Shown here: positions 32,869-41,120 of the stretch, in pieces
Layout of the letters: every line of letters begins with the position of its first letter
How positions within the stretch are numbered: position 1 is the first letter of the stretch
NCBI GenBank assembly: GCA_039809105.1
Contig: JBDHUJ010000008.1
Coordinates: 1-46,680 of the forward strand
Length of the DNA: 46,680 nt
DNA from: JBDHUJ01 sp039809105
Lineage (GTDB): Bacteria; Patescibacteriota; Saccharimonadia; Saccharimonadales; UBA4665
Direction: 5' to 3'
Notes under the pieces: generated by a model
The model's database searches: none
What the model saw: only the letters and a program-made list of their open reading frames with translations
Told to the model about the DNA's origin: nothing
Position numbers and translations under genes: made by a program

Positions 32869-34749
32869 ATGCACACAGAAAGCTATCTTAACATCCTAAA
32901 ACAGACTTCCCCAGGAGCAGTAGCTTCAGTAGAATCAACACTCCAAAAAATTATCCCAGAACACATTGAACCTTTCAGCCACCAGGAACATATCAAAGGG
33001 CTTCTGCTCGGACAGGTACAAAGTGGAAAAACAGGTCAAATGCTCGGTATCATTTCTGCTGCTGCCGACGCTGACGAGGGATTTTCAATTTTTATTTTGC
33101 TCACTAGCGACATTAGTGCATTGCAACAACAAACTTATCAACGTGCATTAGCTATGGATACTTTCAATGTTTGCGATGAACATGACGAAATGCGTTTCCT
33201 CGAAGTTGGGCGTCGAAAACCATCTCTCATAGTGCTAAAAAAGAATTCAAGCATCTTGAAAAAGTGGCGTAATATATTAGCTTCTTCGGGTTTATGCGTA
33301 GGCCGTCCAATTTTTGTAGTTGACGATGAAGCAGATGCAGCTAGCTTAAATACGATGGTCAACAAGCGTGAAGTTAGCACTATAAATACTCATTTAAGGG
33401 CAATACTGAATCTTTCAACTAGCAGTTTTTATCTTCAGGTAACTGCTACACCTCAGTCACTACTGCTGCAAACAGACGACAGTGATTGGCGGCCAGCTTT
33501 TGTCCACTATTTCCCTCCTGGAAAAGGCTACCTTGGCGGAGACTTCTTCTACAGTAAGCCGAAACCGTATACAAACATTAGTACATTTGATGATGAGTTG
33601 GACGTTTTGCTTCAGACAGACGAAATTGCTGAGGGTTTGAAAAGAGCGGTTGAAACTTACCTCGTCACGAGCGCACATTTGATGATTACTGGCGACAGTA
33701 AAGTGTCCAATTTCTTAGTTCACCCTAGTATTCGCATTGCAGACCATGAAAAAATCAAATCTAAGGTAGTTACATATATCAACTCAGTATTCGGGAATTT
33801 AGATAGTAGCGAAGTAAAAGAACGCCTTAAAAGCGCATGGGACGATTTGCAAAGGACGAAACCGCAGCTTAAAACATTTAGTGAAATACTAGACTACCTC
33901 AAAGAAAAACCCGAAATATCGGTATATACAATGAATTCTGGTCCCGAGGGCAATTCAAAGTTAGTCTTTGATAAAGGACTTAATGTTATTGTTGGGGGAA
34001 ACAGCCTAGGGCGTGGCGTTACGTTTAAGGGATTACAGACAGTGTATTACTGCCGTTCGACTCGTTCACCGCAAGCCGATACATTTTGGCAGCATTGTAG
34101 GATGTTCGGCTACGATAGAGACCCGAATCTGATGCGAGTCTTTATGCCCGTACCCCTCTATAATTTGTTCTCTGAAATAAATGCTTCAAATGAAGTACTT
34201 ATTCAACAAATTGAAGACGGTGATTTCGATAACTTACAAATTGTTACTACTGGCAAAATCAAACCCACCCGCACCAATGTCATTGACCAGAGCAAGTACA
34301 CTTATTTAGTCGGTGGAGTGAACTATTTCCCACCAGCACCAGACGAAACAAATGGTGAAAAAGTGGATAAAGTTTTGGAAAAATATGATGATAAATCAAT
34401 GCACGACATTACTTTGGAAGAAGCGAAAACTATTCTGCAACACTTGAAGTCCGACCCGACGACAAATTGGTCTACAAAGGCATTTATAGACTCTCTGACG
34501 GCTCTTAACGCACATAAAGAACATCCTGACCTTGCAAAGATTATTGTACGTAGAGAGAGAAATATCAGTAAGGGTACAGGAACTTTGCTTTCCGCTGATG
34601 ACAGGCGTTTAGGTGGCGAAATTAAGAATGTGCCAGTGATTACACTCTATCGTCTCAACGGAAAAACTGAACAAGGTTGGCAAGGAAAGCCATTTTGGAT
34701 TCCTAACATCAAATTGCCTGAGGGTAAAGTATTCCATAGGGTTGATTAG
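32869..34749 (+). CDS. Z1-domain ATPase of a restriction-type system
   Basis: 626 residues. Walker A GQVQSGKT at 48-55, Walker B VVDDEAD at 150-156, VTATPQS at 191-197 (motif III-like), and GGNSLGRGVTFKGL at 376-389 (late helicase motifs). This is the Z1 arrangement, a P-loop ATPase related to superfamily 2 helicases found in methylase-linked systems. It probably couples ATP hydrolysis to DNA translocation or checkpointing of the nuclease. Only 4 bp separate it from the PLD gene. Confidence 0.87.
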   Translation: MHTESYLNILKQTSPGAVASVESTLQKIIPEHIEPFSHQEHIKGLLLGQVQSGKTGQMLGIISAAADADEGFSIFILLTSDISALQQQTYQRALAMDTFNVCDEHDEMRFLEVGRRKPSLIVLKKNSSILKKWRNILASSGLCVGRPIFVVDDEADAASLNTMVNKREVSTINTHLRAILNLSTSSFYLQVTATPQSLLLQTDDSDWRPAFVHYFPPGKGYLGGDFFYSKPKPYTNISTFDDELDVLLQTDEIAEGLKRAVETYLVTSAHLMITGDSKVSNFLVHPSIRIADHEKIKSKVVTYINSVFGNLDSSEVKERLKSAWDDLQRTKPQLKTFSEILDYLKEKPEISVYTMNSGPEGNSKLVFDKGLNVIVGGNSLGRGVTFKGLQTVYYCRSTRSPQADTFWQHCRMFGYDRDPNLMRVFMPVPLYNLFSEINASNEVLIQQIEDGDFDNLQIVTTGKIKPTRTNVIDQSKYTYLVGGVNYFPPAPDETNGEKVDKVLEKYDDKSMHDITLEEAKTILQHLKSDPTTNWSTKAFIDSLTALNAHKEHPDLAKIIVRRERNISKGTGTLLSADDRRLGGEIKNVPVITLYRLNGKTEQGWQGKPFWIPNIKLPEGKVFHRVD

Positions 34750-34755
34750 TCTCAA

Positions 34756-35175
34756 ATGGCGGATATGTTCTCGGCTGAAAAACGCAGCGAGATAATGTCT
34801 CATATCCGCTCAAAGGATACGCAAGCCGAAGTAATTACTTTTAAGTATCTGCGTAAGCAAAAAATCTATTTCCAAAAGCATTATAAAAACGCACTTGGAA
34901 AACCAGATATAGCCCTCCCACGGAAAAAGAAAGCTGTTTTCATAGACAGTGAGTTTTGGCATGGGAAAGATTTTGATAGAATCGCACGTACCAGAAGTCC
35001 TGAGAATTATTGGGTAAAGAAGATTGCCAGAAATATAGAACGGGATAAGGAAATAAGGGGAACGCTCATGAAGAATGGTTGGAAGATTCTCGTTGTATGG
35101 GAAGCAGATATTAAGCGAAAACGAACAAGAGAACATGCCTTAAAATCCGTATCTGAATTTCTTAACATACCTTGA
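34756..35175 (+). CDS. Vsr-like very short patch repair endonuclease
   Basis: 139 residues. Vsr nicks beside T in T:G mismatches that arise by deamination of 5-methylcytosine, a natural companion of a C5 methyltransferase. Glu25, Asp51 (GKPDIALP) and F67-W68-H69 (EFWHG) match E. coli Vsr positions. His64 is Asp, and the zinc ligands Cys66, His71, Cys73 and Cys117 are Glu, Lys, Phe and Ala, so the zinc site is absent. It begins 6 bp after the Z1 stop. Confidence 0.9.
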   Translation: MADMFSAEKRSEIMSHIRSKDTQAEVITFKYLRKQKIYFQKHYKNALGKPDIALPRKKKAVFIDSEFWHGKDFDRIARTRSPENYWVKKIARNIERDKEIRGTLMKNGWKILVVWEADIKRKRTREHALKSVSEFLNIP

Positions 35176-35200
35176 ATAACAGGGGTCAGTGTGGTAAAAT
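35172..35200 (+). promoter_or_regulatory. Sigma70-type promoter after vsr
   Basis: TTGAAT (35172-35177, overlapping the vsr stop codon), 17-bp spacer, TAAAAT (35195-35200). It gives a leader of about 50 nt to the ATG at 35258. Confidence 0.65.
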
Positions 35201-35257
35201 ATAGTCGAGGACAGCGGCCATATTATGGCGACCATTGCGGCTCGGAAAGGAGTCGCT

Positions 35258-35557
35258 ATGACCAAACAAAAATATACTGTAAGAATCCTAGACAATTTCC
35301 ATTTTATGGATAGAAGTGAAGAATATAACTCAGGTATTTTCAATACGTACGACGAAGCTGTAGATAAGTGCAAGAGCATCCTAAATGAATTCTTAGAAGA
35401 CGCAGTAAGACCGAATGATTCAGCAGATTCGCTGCATACTTGTTGGCTCATGTACGGCGAAAATCCTCTCATATTTGGAGATGCAACAGGAAATTTTTCA
35501 TCTTCGGAATTTGTAAAGCAACGCTGTGAGGAACTGACCAACTCGAAATTTAGCTAG
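35258..35557 (+). CDS. Small hypothetical protein
   Basis: 99 residues from MTKQKYTVRILDNFH, with GAAAGGAG 5 nt before the ATG; an extension to 35225 would overlap the leader. Acidic, Tyr/Phe-rich, predicted mixed alpha/beta, no motif recognised. It has its own promoter directly after the defence operon. Confidence 0.65.
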   Translation: MTKQKYTVRILDNFHFMDRSEEYNSGIFNTYDEAVDKCKSILNEFLEDAVRPNDSADSLHTCWLMYGENPLIFGDATGNFSSSEFVKQRCEELTNSKFS

Positions 35558-35563
35558 TACAAT
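35558..35563 (+). promoter_or_regulatory. Leaderless -10 box (TACAAT)
   Basis: TACAAT starts directly after the previous stop codon; then 6 nt (AGCAAT) and ATG at 35570. CTGACC lies 18 bp upstream. Confidence 0.5.
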
Positions 35564-35569
35564 AGCAAT

Positions 35570-35731
35570 ATGGATTATTCAAAATCATTGGAAAGGCTCT
35601 CTAATTATTCCGACGGTAAAATTACTACTTTATTGATTAGAGAAAAAAATAAGCCTGGCTGGACAAGCAGTCGGGCTGTTTTCCTTATTGCCTTAAAGCA
35701 AATTGCTACTGACAGAAATATACAGTTTTAG
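35570..35731 (+). CDS. Small leaderless gene, 53 residues
   Basis: Starts MDYSKSLERLSNYSDGK and has a helical, basic C-terminal part (SSRAVFLIALKQIATDRNI). Supported mainly by the well-placed -10 box and by filling the gap before the terminator at 35797. No family recognised. Confidence 0.45.
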   Translation: MDYSKSLERLSNYSDGKITTLLIREKNKPGWTSSRAVFLIALKQIATDRNIQF

Positions 35732-35796
35732 GTCAAAACAGTAATAGAAACTCCTTGGGATTCTGCCAATTTGGTTGCAATAGATTTCACTATGCC

Positions 35797-35846
35797 CCTC
35801 CAAAGTAAAAGCCTCTGTCGCAAGATAGAGGCTTTTACTTTGCAAA
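35797..35846. terminator. Strong bidirectional terminator hairpin
   Basis: Arms CAAAGTAAAAGCCTCTGTC and GATAGAGGCTTTTACTTTG with a short loop. Marks the end of the coding part of the element. Confidence 0.8.
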
Positions 35847-35847
35847 G

Positions 35848-35970
35848 GCGTGAGGCTGGGACTTGAACGGGTTTGCCAGTGGCAAACCCCGGCACCCGAA
35901 GCCCCGAAGCGTGAGCGTAGGGGTTGCTGTAGCCAGCACATTTCGTGCTTGGCCAGCCAGGCAAGTCCCA
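35848..35970. repeat. Hairpin array enclosed by inverted T-arm sequence
   Basis: TGGGACTTG (in 35850-35864) is the reverse complement of CAAGTCCCA at 35962-35970. Between them lie GGGTTTGCCA/TGGCAAACCC, AAGCCCC/GGGGTT and a CCAGCAC/GTGCTTGG hairpin. The arms match the tRNA-Lys T-arm. Confidence 0.65.
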
Positions 35971-35977
35971 CCTGACC
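35962..35977 (+). other. attR core of the integrated element
   Basis: CAAGTCCCACCTGACC, identical to 24237-24252. A degenerate version (CAAGTCCCTCTATGACC) occurs again at 36023-36039. Confidence 0.7.
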
Positions 35978-36050
35978 TCTCCGATAAGCTCACGTAAAGT
36001 TTCAGGCTCGCCGAAGGTGAGTCAAGTCCCTCTATGACCAACTCAAATCC

Positions 36051-36455
36051 TCAATTTTGTGCAGCCTGCTCCTGCTTGTTTTTCTGTAGTGTCTTCTTGA
36101 ATATAACCAACGGCAAAACCAACCCCCCAATAACCGAAAATATCCAGACTATAAGCGTCGCCAGCACCCACGTACTAACGCCGTGTATCGATATGCCGTC
36201 AGACACCAGGTTGGTTACAGCCAACCCGACAAAGGTCGTCACCAGCGCAATCCCACCCATAAGGTAGTTCGCGTGCTGAACGGTAAGCTTGACGATAAGC
36301 GGCCCCAGAACGACGGTCGCCGCCGAAAATATCAAGACCGCAATCACAAACGAAGTACCGTTCAAAGAAAAGTCGTCGAGCAACACAGCTGCCGCGGCCA
36401 AACCAAGGGCGTTCGAGAGAACCGTCAGCGTCAGCCGAGCCAGTAACCGTACCAT
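36051..36455 (-). CDS. Phage holin family IV-like membrane protein
   Basis: 134 residues, four hydrophobic helices (about 7-30, 35-57, 63-85, 95-120) and a short basic tail, with AAAGGTGG before the ATG. The length, helix spacing and the LDDFSLNG loop fit the 4-TM 'phage holin superfamily IV' proteins found in many bacterial chromosomes. Despite the name, a lytic role is unproven. Confidence 0.75.
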   Translation of the reverse strand: MVRLLARLTLTVLSNALGLAAAAVLLDDFSLNGTSFVIAVLIFSAATVVLGPLIVKLTVQHANYLMGGIALVTTFVGLAVTNLVSDGISIHGVSTWVLATLIVWIFSVIGGLVLPLVIFKKTLQKNKQEQAAQN

Positions 36456-36555
36456 CGTGAACCACCTTTCATTAGTAACTATATACTCTCGCTTCGTTAT
36501 TGCCAGCGAAGTTGCTTACAATTTCAGAAATTTTCCCAGCAGCGCCAGACCTTGC

Positions 36556-36561
36556 TATTAT
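36556..36561 (+). promoter_or_regulatory. Leaderless -10 box (TATTAT)
   Basis: TATTAT, 7 nt, ATG at 36569. An in-frame ATG at 36560 overlaps the box itself. Confidence 0.45.
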
Positions 36562-36568
36562 GAACGAC

Positions 36569-37561
36569 ATGGAACTAGCAGAACTCCGAGTGCCCGGTTC
36601 GGTACTTGCCACAACCGCACGAGTGGTCGAGGCGGCACGCGATGTGCAAGTACAAGCAACCGCCCTACCCCATCTGGCTGCTGCGATAGAAAAGCGCTTG
36701 CAAGCCGGCATAGACGACGTCGCCACAGCATTCGGCACGGCCGGAAGCTTAGAGCGCGATGCAAACATGGTGTTTTTTGAAACAGCTGTAAACTTCTGTT
36801 TCTGGGCAGATAGCCCCGAGCAGAAATGGGTCGTCGAAAAAGACGGTAAACGACTTGGGGGTTGGTATAGTTTAGCGGCTTGTTTTGACCGAGCCGCAGC
36901 AAACAATACCCCCGTGTACGATGCAGCATTCATGGCCGAATTGAGTCTAGAGCGTGCTCGAGAATTATTTGCGGGCGCACCTGACAGCCCAGAGATACCT
37001 CTGTTGGAACGACGCGTAGAAAACTTGCGAGAAGTCGGTAAATTTCTGCTCGCGCACTACGACGGCCAGACGCTTGGCTTTCTGGAAGAACACAAGTTCT
37101 CAGCACCGCGCATAGCAGAAGCCGTTACCCGCGAACTGGTCAGTTTCCAGGACGGCGCAGACTATGACGGCCAGTGGGTGTGGTTCCTAAAGCGCGCGCA
37201 AATTCTGCCAAGTGACCTGTCGCAGCTCACTGCACAATACCCGGAATTTGCTATAAAAGATTGCGACCAACTAACAGCTTTCGCAGATTACCGCTTGCCG
37301 CAAGTCTTCCGCTACTATGATGTTTTCACGTATTCGGCGAACCTTTCACGGCGCATCGACGAGCTCGAACATTTAGAAGCCGGCAGCCCGGAAGAAGTCG
37401 AAATCCGCGCCGCCACCATCCAAGCCTGCGAACAGCTCAAAGCCCATTTACCCGACCGCACCAGCGCCGATATAGACCTCGGCCTGTGGTTGCTGAGCCA
37501 AGACCTCCGCGACGACCCGACCTTGCGGCCCCACCACCGCACCCTCGGCTATTTTTATTGA
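36569..37561 (+). CDS. Queuosine salvage protein (DUF2419/Qng1 family)
   Basis: 330 residues from MELAELRVPGSV. Family hallmarks: ANMVFFETAVNFCFW near 65-80, GWYSLAACFDRA near 97-108, a central helical region, LPDRTSADIDLGLW near 296-310 and RPHHRTLGYFY at the C-terminus. Members cleave queuosine 5'-monophosphate to release the base queuine, recycling the modified nucleoside. This suggests the cell scavenges Q from its host or surroundings. No Q synthesis gene is in the window. Confidence 0.87.
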   Translation: MELAELRVPGSVLATTARVVEAARDVQVQATALPHLAAAIEKRLQAGIDDVATAFGTAGSLERDANMVFFETAVNFCFWADSPEQKWVVEKDGKRLGGWYSLAACFDRAAANNTPVYDAAFMAELSLERARELFAGAPDSPEIPLLERRVENLREVGKFLLAHYDGQTLGFLEEHKFSAPRIAEAVTRELVSFQDGADYDGQWVWFLKRAQILPSDLSQLTAQYPEFAIKDCDQLTAFADYRLPQVFRYYDVFTYSANLSRRIDELEHLEAGSPEEVEIRAATIQACEQLKAHLPDRTSADIDLGLWLLSQDLRDDPTLRPHHRTLGYFY

Positions 37562-37562
37562 G

Positions 37563-38120
37563 TTACTTTCTTTTGACGTCTTGGAGGTGCACCCAGCCGA
37601 GGACGACGAGGATGGCCATGAGTACCGCGCCGCCGAAGAATATGAGCGCGGCGTATTTGGCGAGCATGCCCATAGTGCCGTAGCCGTAGCCGGCCGTCAG
37701 CAGCATGCCGCGCAGCATTTCACCCTGGAAGAGCGTTTGTTTTTGAGTCTGGAGCGTAGTGTTTGTGGGGTCTTTCATAGCCAGCGTACTGACTTCGGCA
37801 TACGTTTTGCCATCGGCGATTTTGGTCAGGTGATGGCCGATATAGTCGTCGGCATACGCCTTAGCTTTGGCAGCATTATCGACACGTTGGCCAGCATATT
37901 GCTGCAGACTCGGGTATTCCTCCGCGCTGAAGTTGGCGCTGCCTGCCGCGGGGAAATTGATGTTCTGTGCGGCGAGCTGGTCGTGTACTTGCCCAGTAGC
38001 GAATTTGTAGCCCTGCCAAGCCACCACGCCGACAGCAAGCAATACGCCGGTTATCGCCACTCCGAGCAAGATGAATATTTTATCGATTACGAGCCGTTGG
38101 TCTTTTTTGCTGATAGCCAT
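37563..38120 (-). CDS. Two-helix membrane protein, actinobacterial-type family
   Basis: 185 residues with AAAGGA before the ATG. One membrane helix near 15-38, an external domain (about 45-145: YPSLQQYAGQRVDNAAKAKAYADDYIG-type sequence), and a second helix near 150-175. It resembles a conserved family in Actinobacteria sometimes labelled 'aromatic ring-opening dioxygenase LigA', a label the sequence does not support. Function unknown. Divergent from the Crp/Fnr-type regulator. Confidence 0.7.
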   Translation of the reverse strand: MAISKKDQRLVIDKIFILLGVAITGVLLAVGVVAWQGYKFATGQVHDQLAAQNINFPAAGSANFSAEEYPSLQQYAGQRVDNAAKAKAYADDYIGHHLTKIADGKTYAEVSTLAMKDPTNTTLQTQKQTLFQGEMLRGMLLTAGYGYGTMGMLAKYAALIFFGGAVLMAILVVLGWVHLQDVKRK

Positions 38121-38180
38121 TTGTGCGTTCCTTTGTTATATATACATATGCAGTATACGTGCAGGTGCCAGGAACCGGCC

Positions 38181-38194
38181 GTGACCTGCATCAC
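38181..38194. promoter_or_regulatory. CRP-like operator
   Basis: GTGACCTGCATCAC: half-sites GTGA and TCAC with a 6-bp spacer, the classic CRP/FNR-family geometry. It ends 5 bp before the regulator's ATG, fitting autoregulation and possibly control of the divergent gene. Confidence 0.6.
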
Positions 38195-38199
38195 GCTTT

Positions 38200-38844
38200 A
38201 TGACACCAGCCATCCACCAGACAGTCGACGCATTTTTCGCAGCTTATCCGCTGCGCCGTTTGGAGCGCGGGCGGACGTTGTTCTGGCCTGACGAACCTAT
38301 CCCGGGCGTAGCACATTTGGAGCAGGGCAGCGTGGGCCAATACCACATCGGCGCGGACGGCCAGAAGGTACTGCTGAACACGTTTAAACCCCCGGCTTTC
38401 TTTCCAGTTTGGGCGACTTTGGGCGAAGCAAAAAGCCCGTATTTTTTCGACGCGTTGGAACCGCTTACCTACCGGCTCGCACCACATGACGCCGTGCTCG
38501 AGTTCTTAAAACAAAACCCAGAAGTCACACTTAATCTGCTCTCGCGGGTGTACCGCGGCACCGACGGACTTTTACGCCGCCAGGCCGAACTCATGGCCGG
38601 CACCGCCCAATCCCGCCTAGTCGTAGAGCTGCTGATTTACGCTGCGCGCTTCGGCGTTTCGGGCGAGGAGCATAGCACAAGCTTTCGCATAAAAACCACC
38701 GAACTGGCCGAACGCACCGGTTTGACTCGCGAAACCGTCAGCCGCCAGCTAAAACGACTGGCCGTCCAGGGCGTATTGCACTACCACGACGGCAAACTGG
38801 CCATACCCGACCTGGTAAAACTAGAAACGCTCCTTACCGGCTAA
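38200..38844 (+). CDS. Crp/Fnr-family transcription regulator
   Basis: 214 residues. An N-terminal cyclic-nucleotide-type beta-barrel (about 15-120), a dimer helix, and a C-terminal winged HTH containing TTELAERTGLTRETVSRQLKRL near 165-186. No Cys cluster of the Fnr kind. The effector is unknown; the barrel has an atypical FFPVWATLGEA where CRP has its cyclic-AMP phosphate loop. Its 3' end overlaps the convergent LCP gene by 4 nt. Confidence 0.9.
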   Translation: MTPAIHQTVDAFFAAYPLRRLERGRTLFWPDEPIPGVAHLEQGSVGQYHIGADGQKVLLNTFKPPAFFPVWATLGEAKSPYFFDALEPLTYRLAPHDAVLEFLKQNPEVTLNLLSRVYRGTDGLLRRQAELMAGTAQSRLVVELLIYAARFGVSGEEHSTSFRIKTTELAERTGLTRETVSRQLKRLAVQGVLHYHDGKLAIPDLVKLETLLTG

Positions 38845-39911
38845 TTCGCAGCACTGGATGATTCGGGCGCGTTGGCATAGCGCCGATAGTATGCCTGTAG
38901 CTGCGAGAAGTTGTCGACGCCAAGTTTCGGTATGAGCGCGTCCTCGCCGGAAACCGGGTCGGTGTAGCCGATAATGATGCCGTTTTCGCCACCGTACGGG
39001 TATGTCAGCGACTGTAGTTTGGACGGATTTATCTGCTGCGCCAGCTGGGCGAGCCGTTTTACATCCGGCAGCGTGATATCCGTCTGTACATTGTTGCCCG
39101 CAGCGCTGAACAGCGCGTTGATGCGTTCCGGGTTCGTCAGCACGCCGGCGGTCGTAGCTTTCTGCAGTAATGCAACGAGCATTTGGCGCTGGTGTTCAGT
39201 GCGGTCGAAATCACTATTCGGCAAGCCGTACGAAACATCGCCAGCGCCGTCATCGCCGCGGGCACGCGCCAGGTCCAGCGCCTGCTGGCCGTTCAACGTC
39301 ACTTGGCCGTTCGGCAGGTCGAGCCCGGTAAAGGCGTCGTATATGCCACGCGGGTCAGGGCTTTGGATGTCGATGGTTATGCCACCGACCGCGTTCACGG
39401 CATCGCGGAACGCGGTGTAATTTATAAGCGCATAGTAATCGACGGGTACGCCGAGGTCGGTTTCGACAATCTGCTCCAGCTGGCCCATGCCGCCCTGCGG
39501 GTAGCCCACGACATCGAAGCCGCTGACATCGTTGGCGGCATTGATTTTCTGGTGCCCCCAGGAGGGTATGTTGACCCATAGGTCACGCGGAATGCTCAGC
39601 ATGAAACTGTTCTGTCCACGCGTGTCGATACTGACCAGCATTATAGAATCCGTCAGGTCGGCGCCGCCATGGTCCGGGTCGTCGGTGGAATCGCCCGCCA
39701 ACAGCACGTTCACCCGACCGTCACGCTCGCCCTTCAGCTCGGCGGTAGTTATGATGGCCTGCTCGTCGCACTGCGCGCCGCAATGGAAGACTTTGTTCAG
39801 GTTCCAATTGACCCATAACGCCATGATACCGACTGCCACCAACAGGCCGACCACCAGCCAGGTTACGACCTTACGTTTTCGCGACCAGCGTTTCCGACCT
39901 TGTTTCGTCAT
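38841..39911 (-). CDS. LytR-CpsA-Psr (LCP) family cell-wall ligase
   Basis: 356 residues. A basic start and one membrane helix (about 14-35) precede the LCP domain: VNVLLAGDST near 68-77, LTDSIMLVSIDT, SIPRDLWVNIP near 107-117, and a late DLARARGDD...DFDRTEHQRQMLVALL region with the conserved Arg/Asp residues. It transfers lipid-linked glycopolymers to peptidoglycan outside the membrane. TATACT lies 8 nt before the ATG. Confidence 0.9.
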   Translation of the reverse strand: MTKQGRKRWSRKRKVVTWLVVGLLVAVGIMALWVNWNLNKVFHCGAQCDEQAIITTAELKGERDGRVNVLLAGDSTDDPDHGGADLTDSIMLVSIDTRGQNSFMLSIPRDLWVNIPSWGHQKINAANDVSGFDVVGYPQGGMGQLEQIVETDLGVPVDYYALINYTAFRDAVNAVGGITIDIQSPDPRGIYDAFTGLDLPNGQVTLNGQQALDLARARGDDGAGDVSYGLPNSDFDRTEHQRQMLVALLQKATTAGVLTNPERINALFSAAGNNVQTDITLPDVKRLAQLAQQINPSKLQSLTYPYGGENGIIIGYTDPVSGEDALIPKLGVDNFSQLQAYYRRYANAPESSSAAN

Positions 39912-39919
39912 ATGCGGCC

Positions 39920-39925
39920 AGTATA
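39920..39925 (-). promoter_or_regulatory. Leaderless -10 box (TATACT) of LCP gene
   Basis: TATACT, 8 nt, ATG at 39911. Confidence 0.5.
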
Positions 39926-39941
39926 GCGCATCCGACCTGGA

Positions 39942-40940
39942 TTATGATGATTTGTGACGAGCTTTTATGACCGTTTCGCTCAGCGGTCTGCGGTGGCGGC
40001 GCTTCTTTTTGGCGTTCGTGACGGCACGAGCGAACTGGCGTTCCGTGTCGTTGTCTGCAAAGCGGGCGACCGGGTCCGCTAGCAGCACCTGCTCTTTCGC
40101 TTTTTCGTCCAGGCTTTTCAGCAGTTCTATGGCAGTTTTTTCCAGAAGCCACTCGCGGCCTGGCGCGGTTTCACCTATGGCGGTCAAGTGCCAAACTTTG
40201 TCGTCGTGTTCGTCGGCCGTCATAATGTGCAGTTTGGTCGCCACTAGCGACGGGCCGGTCGGCAGCAATGCATTCGTTTTGTCTATAAGCAGTTCGGCTT
40301 TGTCGGGGTCGGCTACGAAGAGCTCTATCGCCATAGTCCACACACCTTTTTGTGCGACCCGGACTGCTTGTATGTTCTGGTTCGCTACCCATATTATTTC
40401 GCCGTTCAACCCGCGGATGCGGGTAGAACGCAGGGTTATGCGCTCTACTACACCCTGCATATTAGGGAATGGTTCTACAGTTACCAGGTCGCCCACACCA
40501 AACCAATGCTCAGCCATCATGCCACTCCCGAATGCGAAGTCACGCAGTAGCGGGCTGAACACACCACCCAGGATTATGACCAATATAGCACTGGCACCGA
40601 TAAGTGCCGTCGGCTGACTGCCCGCCGGGTGTGTCAGCACCCACCAGAAGTACACCGCAAAGACTATGAAAATAACCCGGACCGCCGCAATCGATATTAT
40701 GGTCCATGTCTCGACACGGCGCAGCCGGTTCACGGTCGCCAGGTCGGTCGAGGCATCCGCCCGCTTGGCGACATCGCGGCTGATTCTGCGGAGTACTATG
40801 GCCAGCAGTTTACCTAAGGCCGAACCTATGACGACACAGAGCACAAGTATAGCCAACGAGCGCCACCCGAACACCGACTCAGACACCTGGTCGAGTGCCC
40901 GCTGTACATTGCCGATACCCGCTTCCGCCCCGAAAAACAT
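39942..40940 (-). CDS. MscS-family mechanosensitive channel
   Basis: 332 residues with AAAGGAG before the ATG. Three hydrophobic helices (about 28-50, 78-102, 112-130), the last leading into the pore/beta domain with LLRDFAFGSGMMAEHWFGVGDLV, as in MscS (GSGxMAExxFxVGD). A cytoplasmic alpha/beta domain and a basic Arg/Lys/His-rich tail follow. Releases solutes on hypo-osmotic shock. Confidence 0.9.
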   Translation of the reverse strand: MFFGAEAGIGNVQRALDQVSESVFGWRSLAILVLCVVIGSALGKLLAIVLRRISRDVAKRADASTDLATVNRLRRVETWTIISIAAVRVIFIVFAVYFWWVLTHPAGSQPTALIGASAILVIILGGVFSPLLRDFAFGSGMMAEHWFGVGDLVTVEPFPNMQGVVERITLRSTRIRGLNGEIIWVANQNIQAVRVAQKGVWTMAIELFVADPDKAELLIDKTNALLPTGPSLVATKLHIMTADEHDDKVWHLTAIGETAPGREWLLEKTAIELLKSLDEKAKEQVLLADPVARFADNDTERQFARAVTNAKKKRRHRRPLSETVIKARHKSS

Positions 40941-41097
40941 TACCGCTCCTTTCTAGTGTTTTTATGTACTATTCTGCTTGCTTATATGGTACAGCCCGCA
41001 CCACCCCACCGTCAAACCGCTTCACCCCGCCCTTCAGCTTGTTTCAAGAACCGTCCTTGAAACATACCGCCAACTGGCGCTCTAAACGGGTCTGTGT

Positions 41098-41103
41098 TAT
41101 AAT
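41098..41103 (+). promoter_or_regulatory. -10 box upstream of the tRNA-Arg region
   Basis: TATAAT about 18 nt before the tRNA-fragment element, so that element would be in the 5' leader of the tRNA-Arg precursor. The -35 match is poor. Confidence 0.5.
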
Positions 41104-41120
41104 CACCCCTGTTATTTTGT

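Larger units (their letters stand above)
24237..35977. mobile_element. Integrative element inserted in tRNA-Lys
   Basis: About 11.7 kb between 16-bp direct repeats. It has clearly lower GC than both flanks and a large serine recombinase at the left end. Cargo: small hypothetical genes with DUF5659, an SRAP/Y-polymerase repair module, and a methyltransferase-PLD-Z1-Vsr operon. No replication, capsid or conjugation gene is recognised, so it may be a genomic island or integrated plasmid that uses helper transfer functions. Confidence 0.78.

Noticed and set aside
37563..38120. Aromatic ring-opening dioxygenase (LigA) label for this family
   Set aside because: Two membrane helices and no metal-binding or dioxygenase motif; the label seems to be an annotation carry-over.
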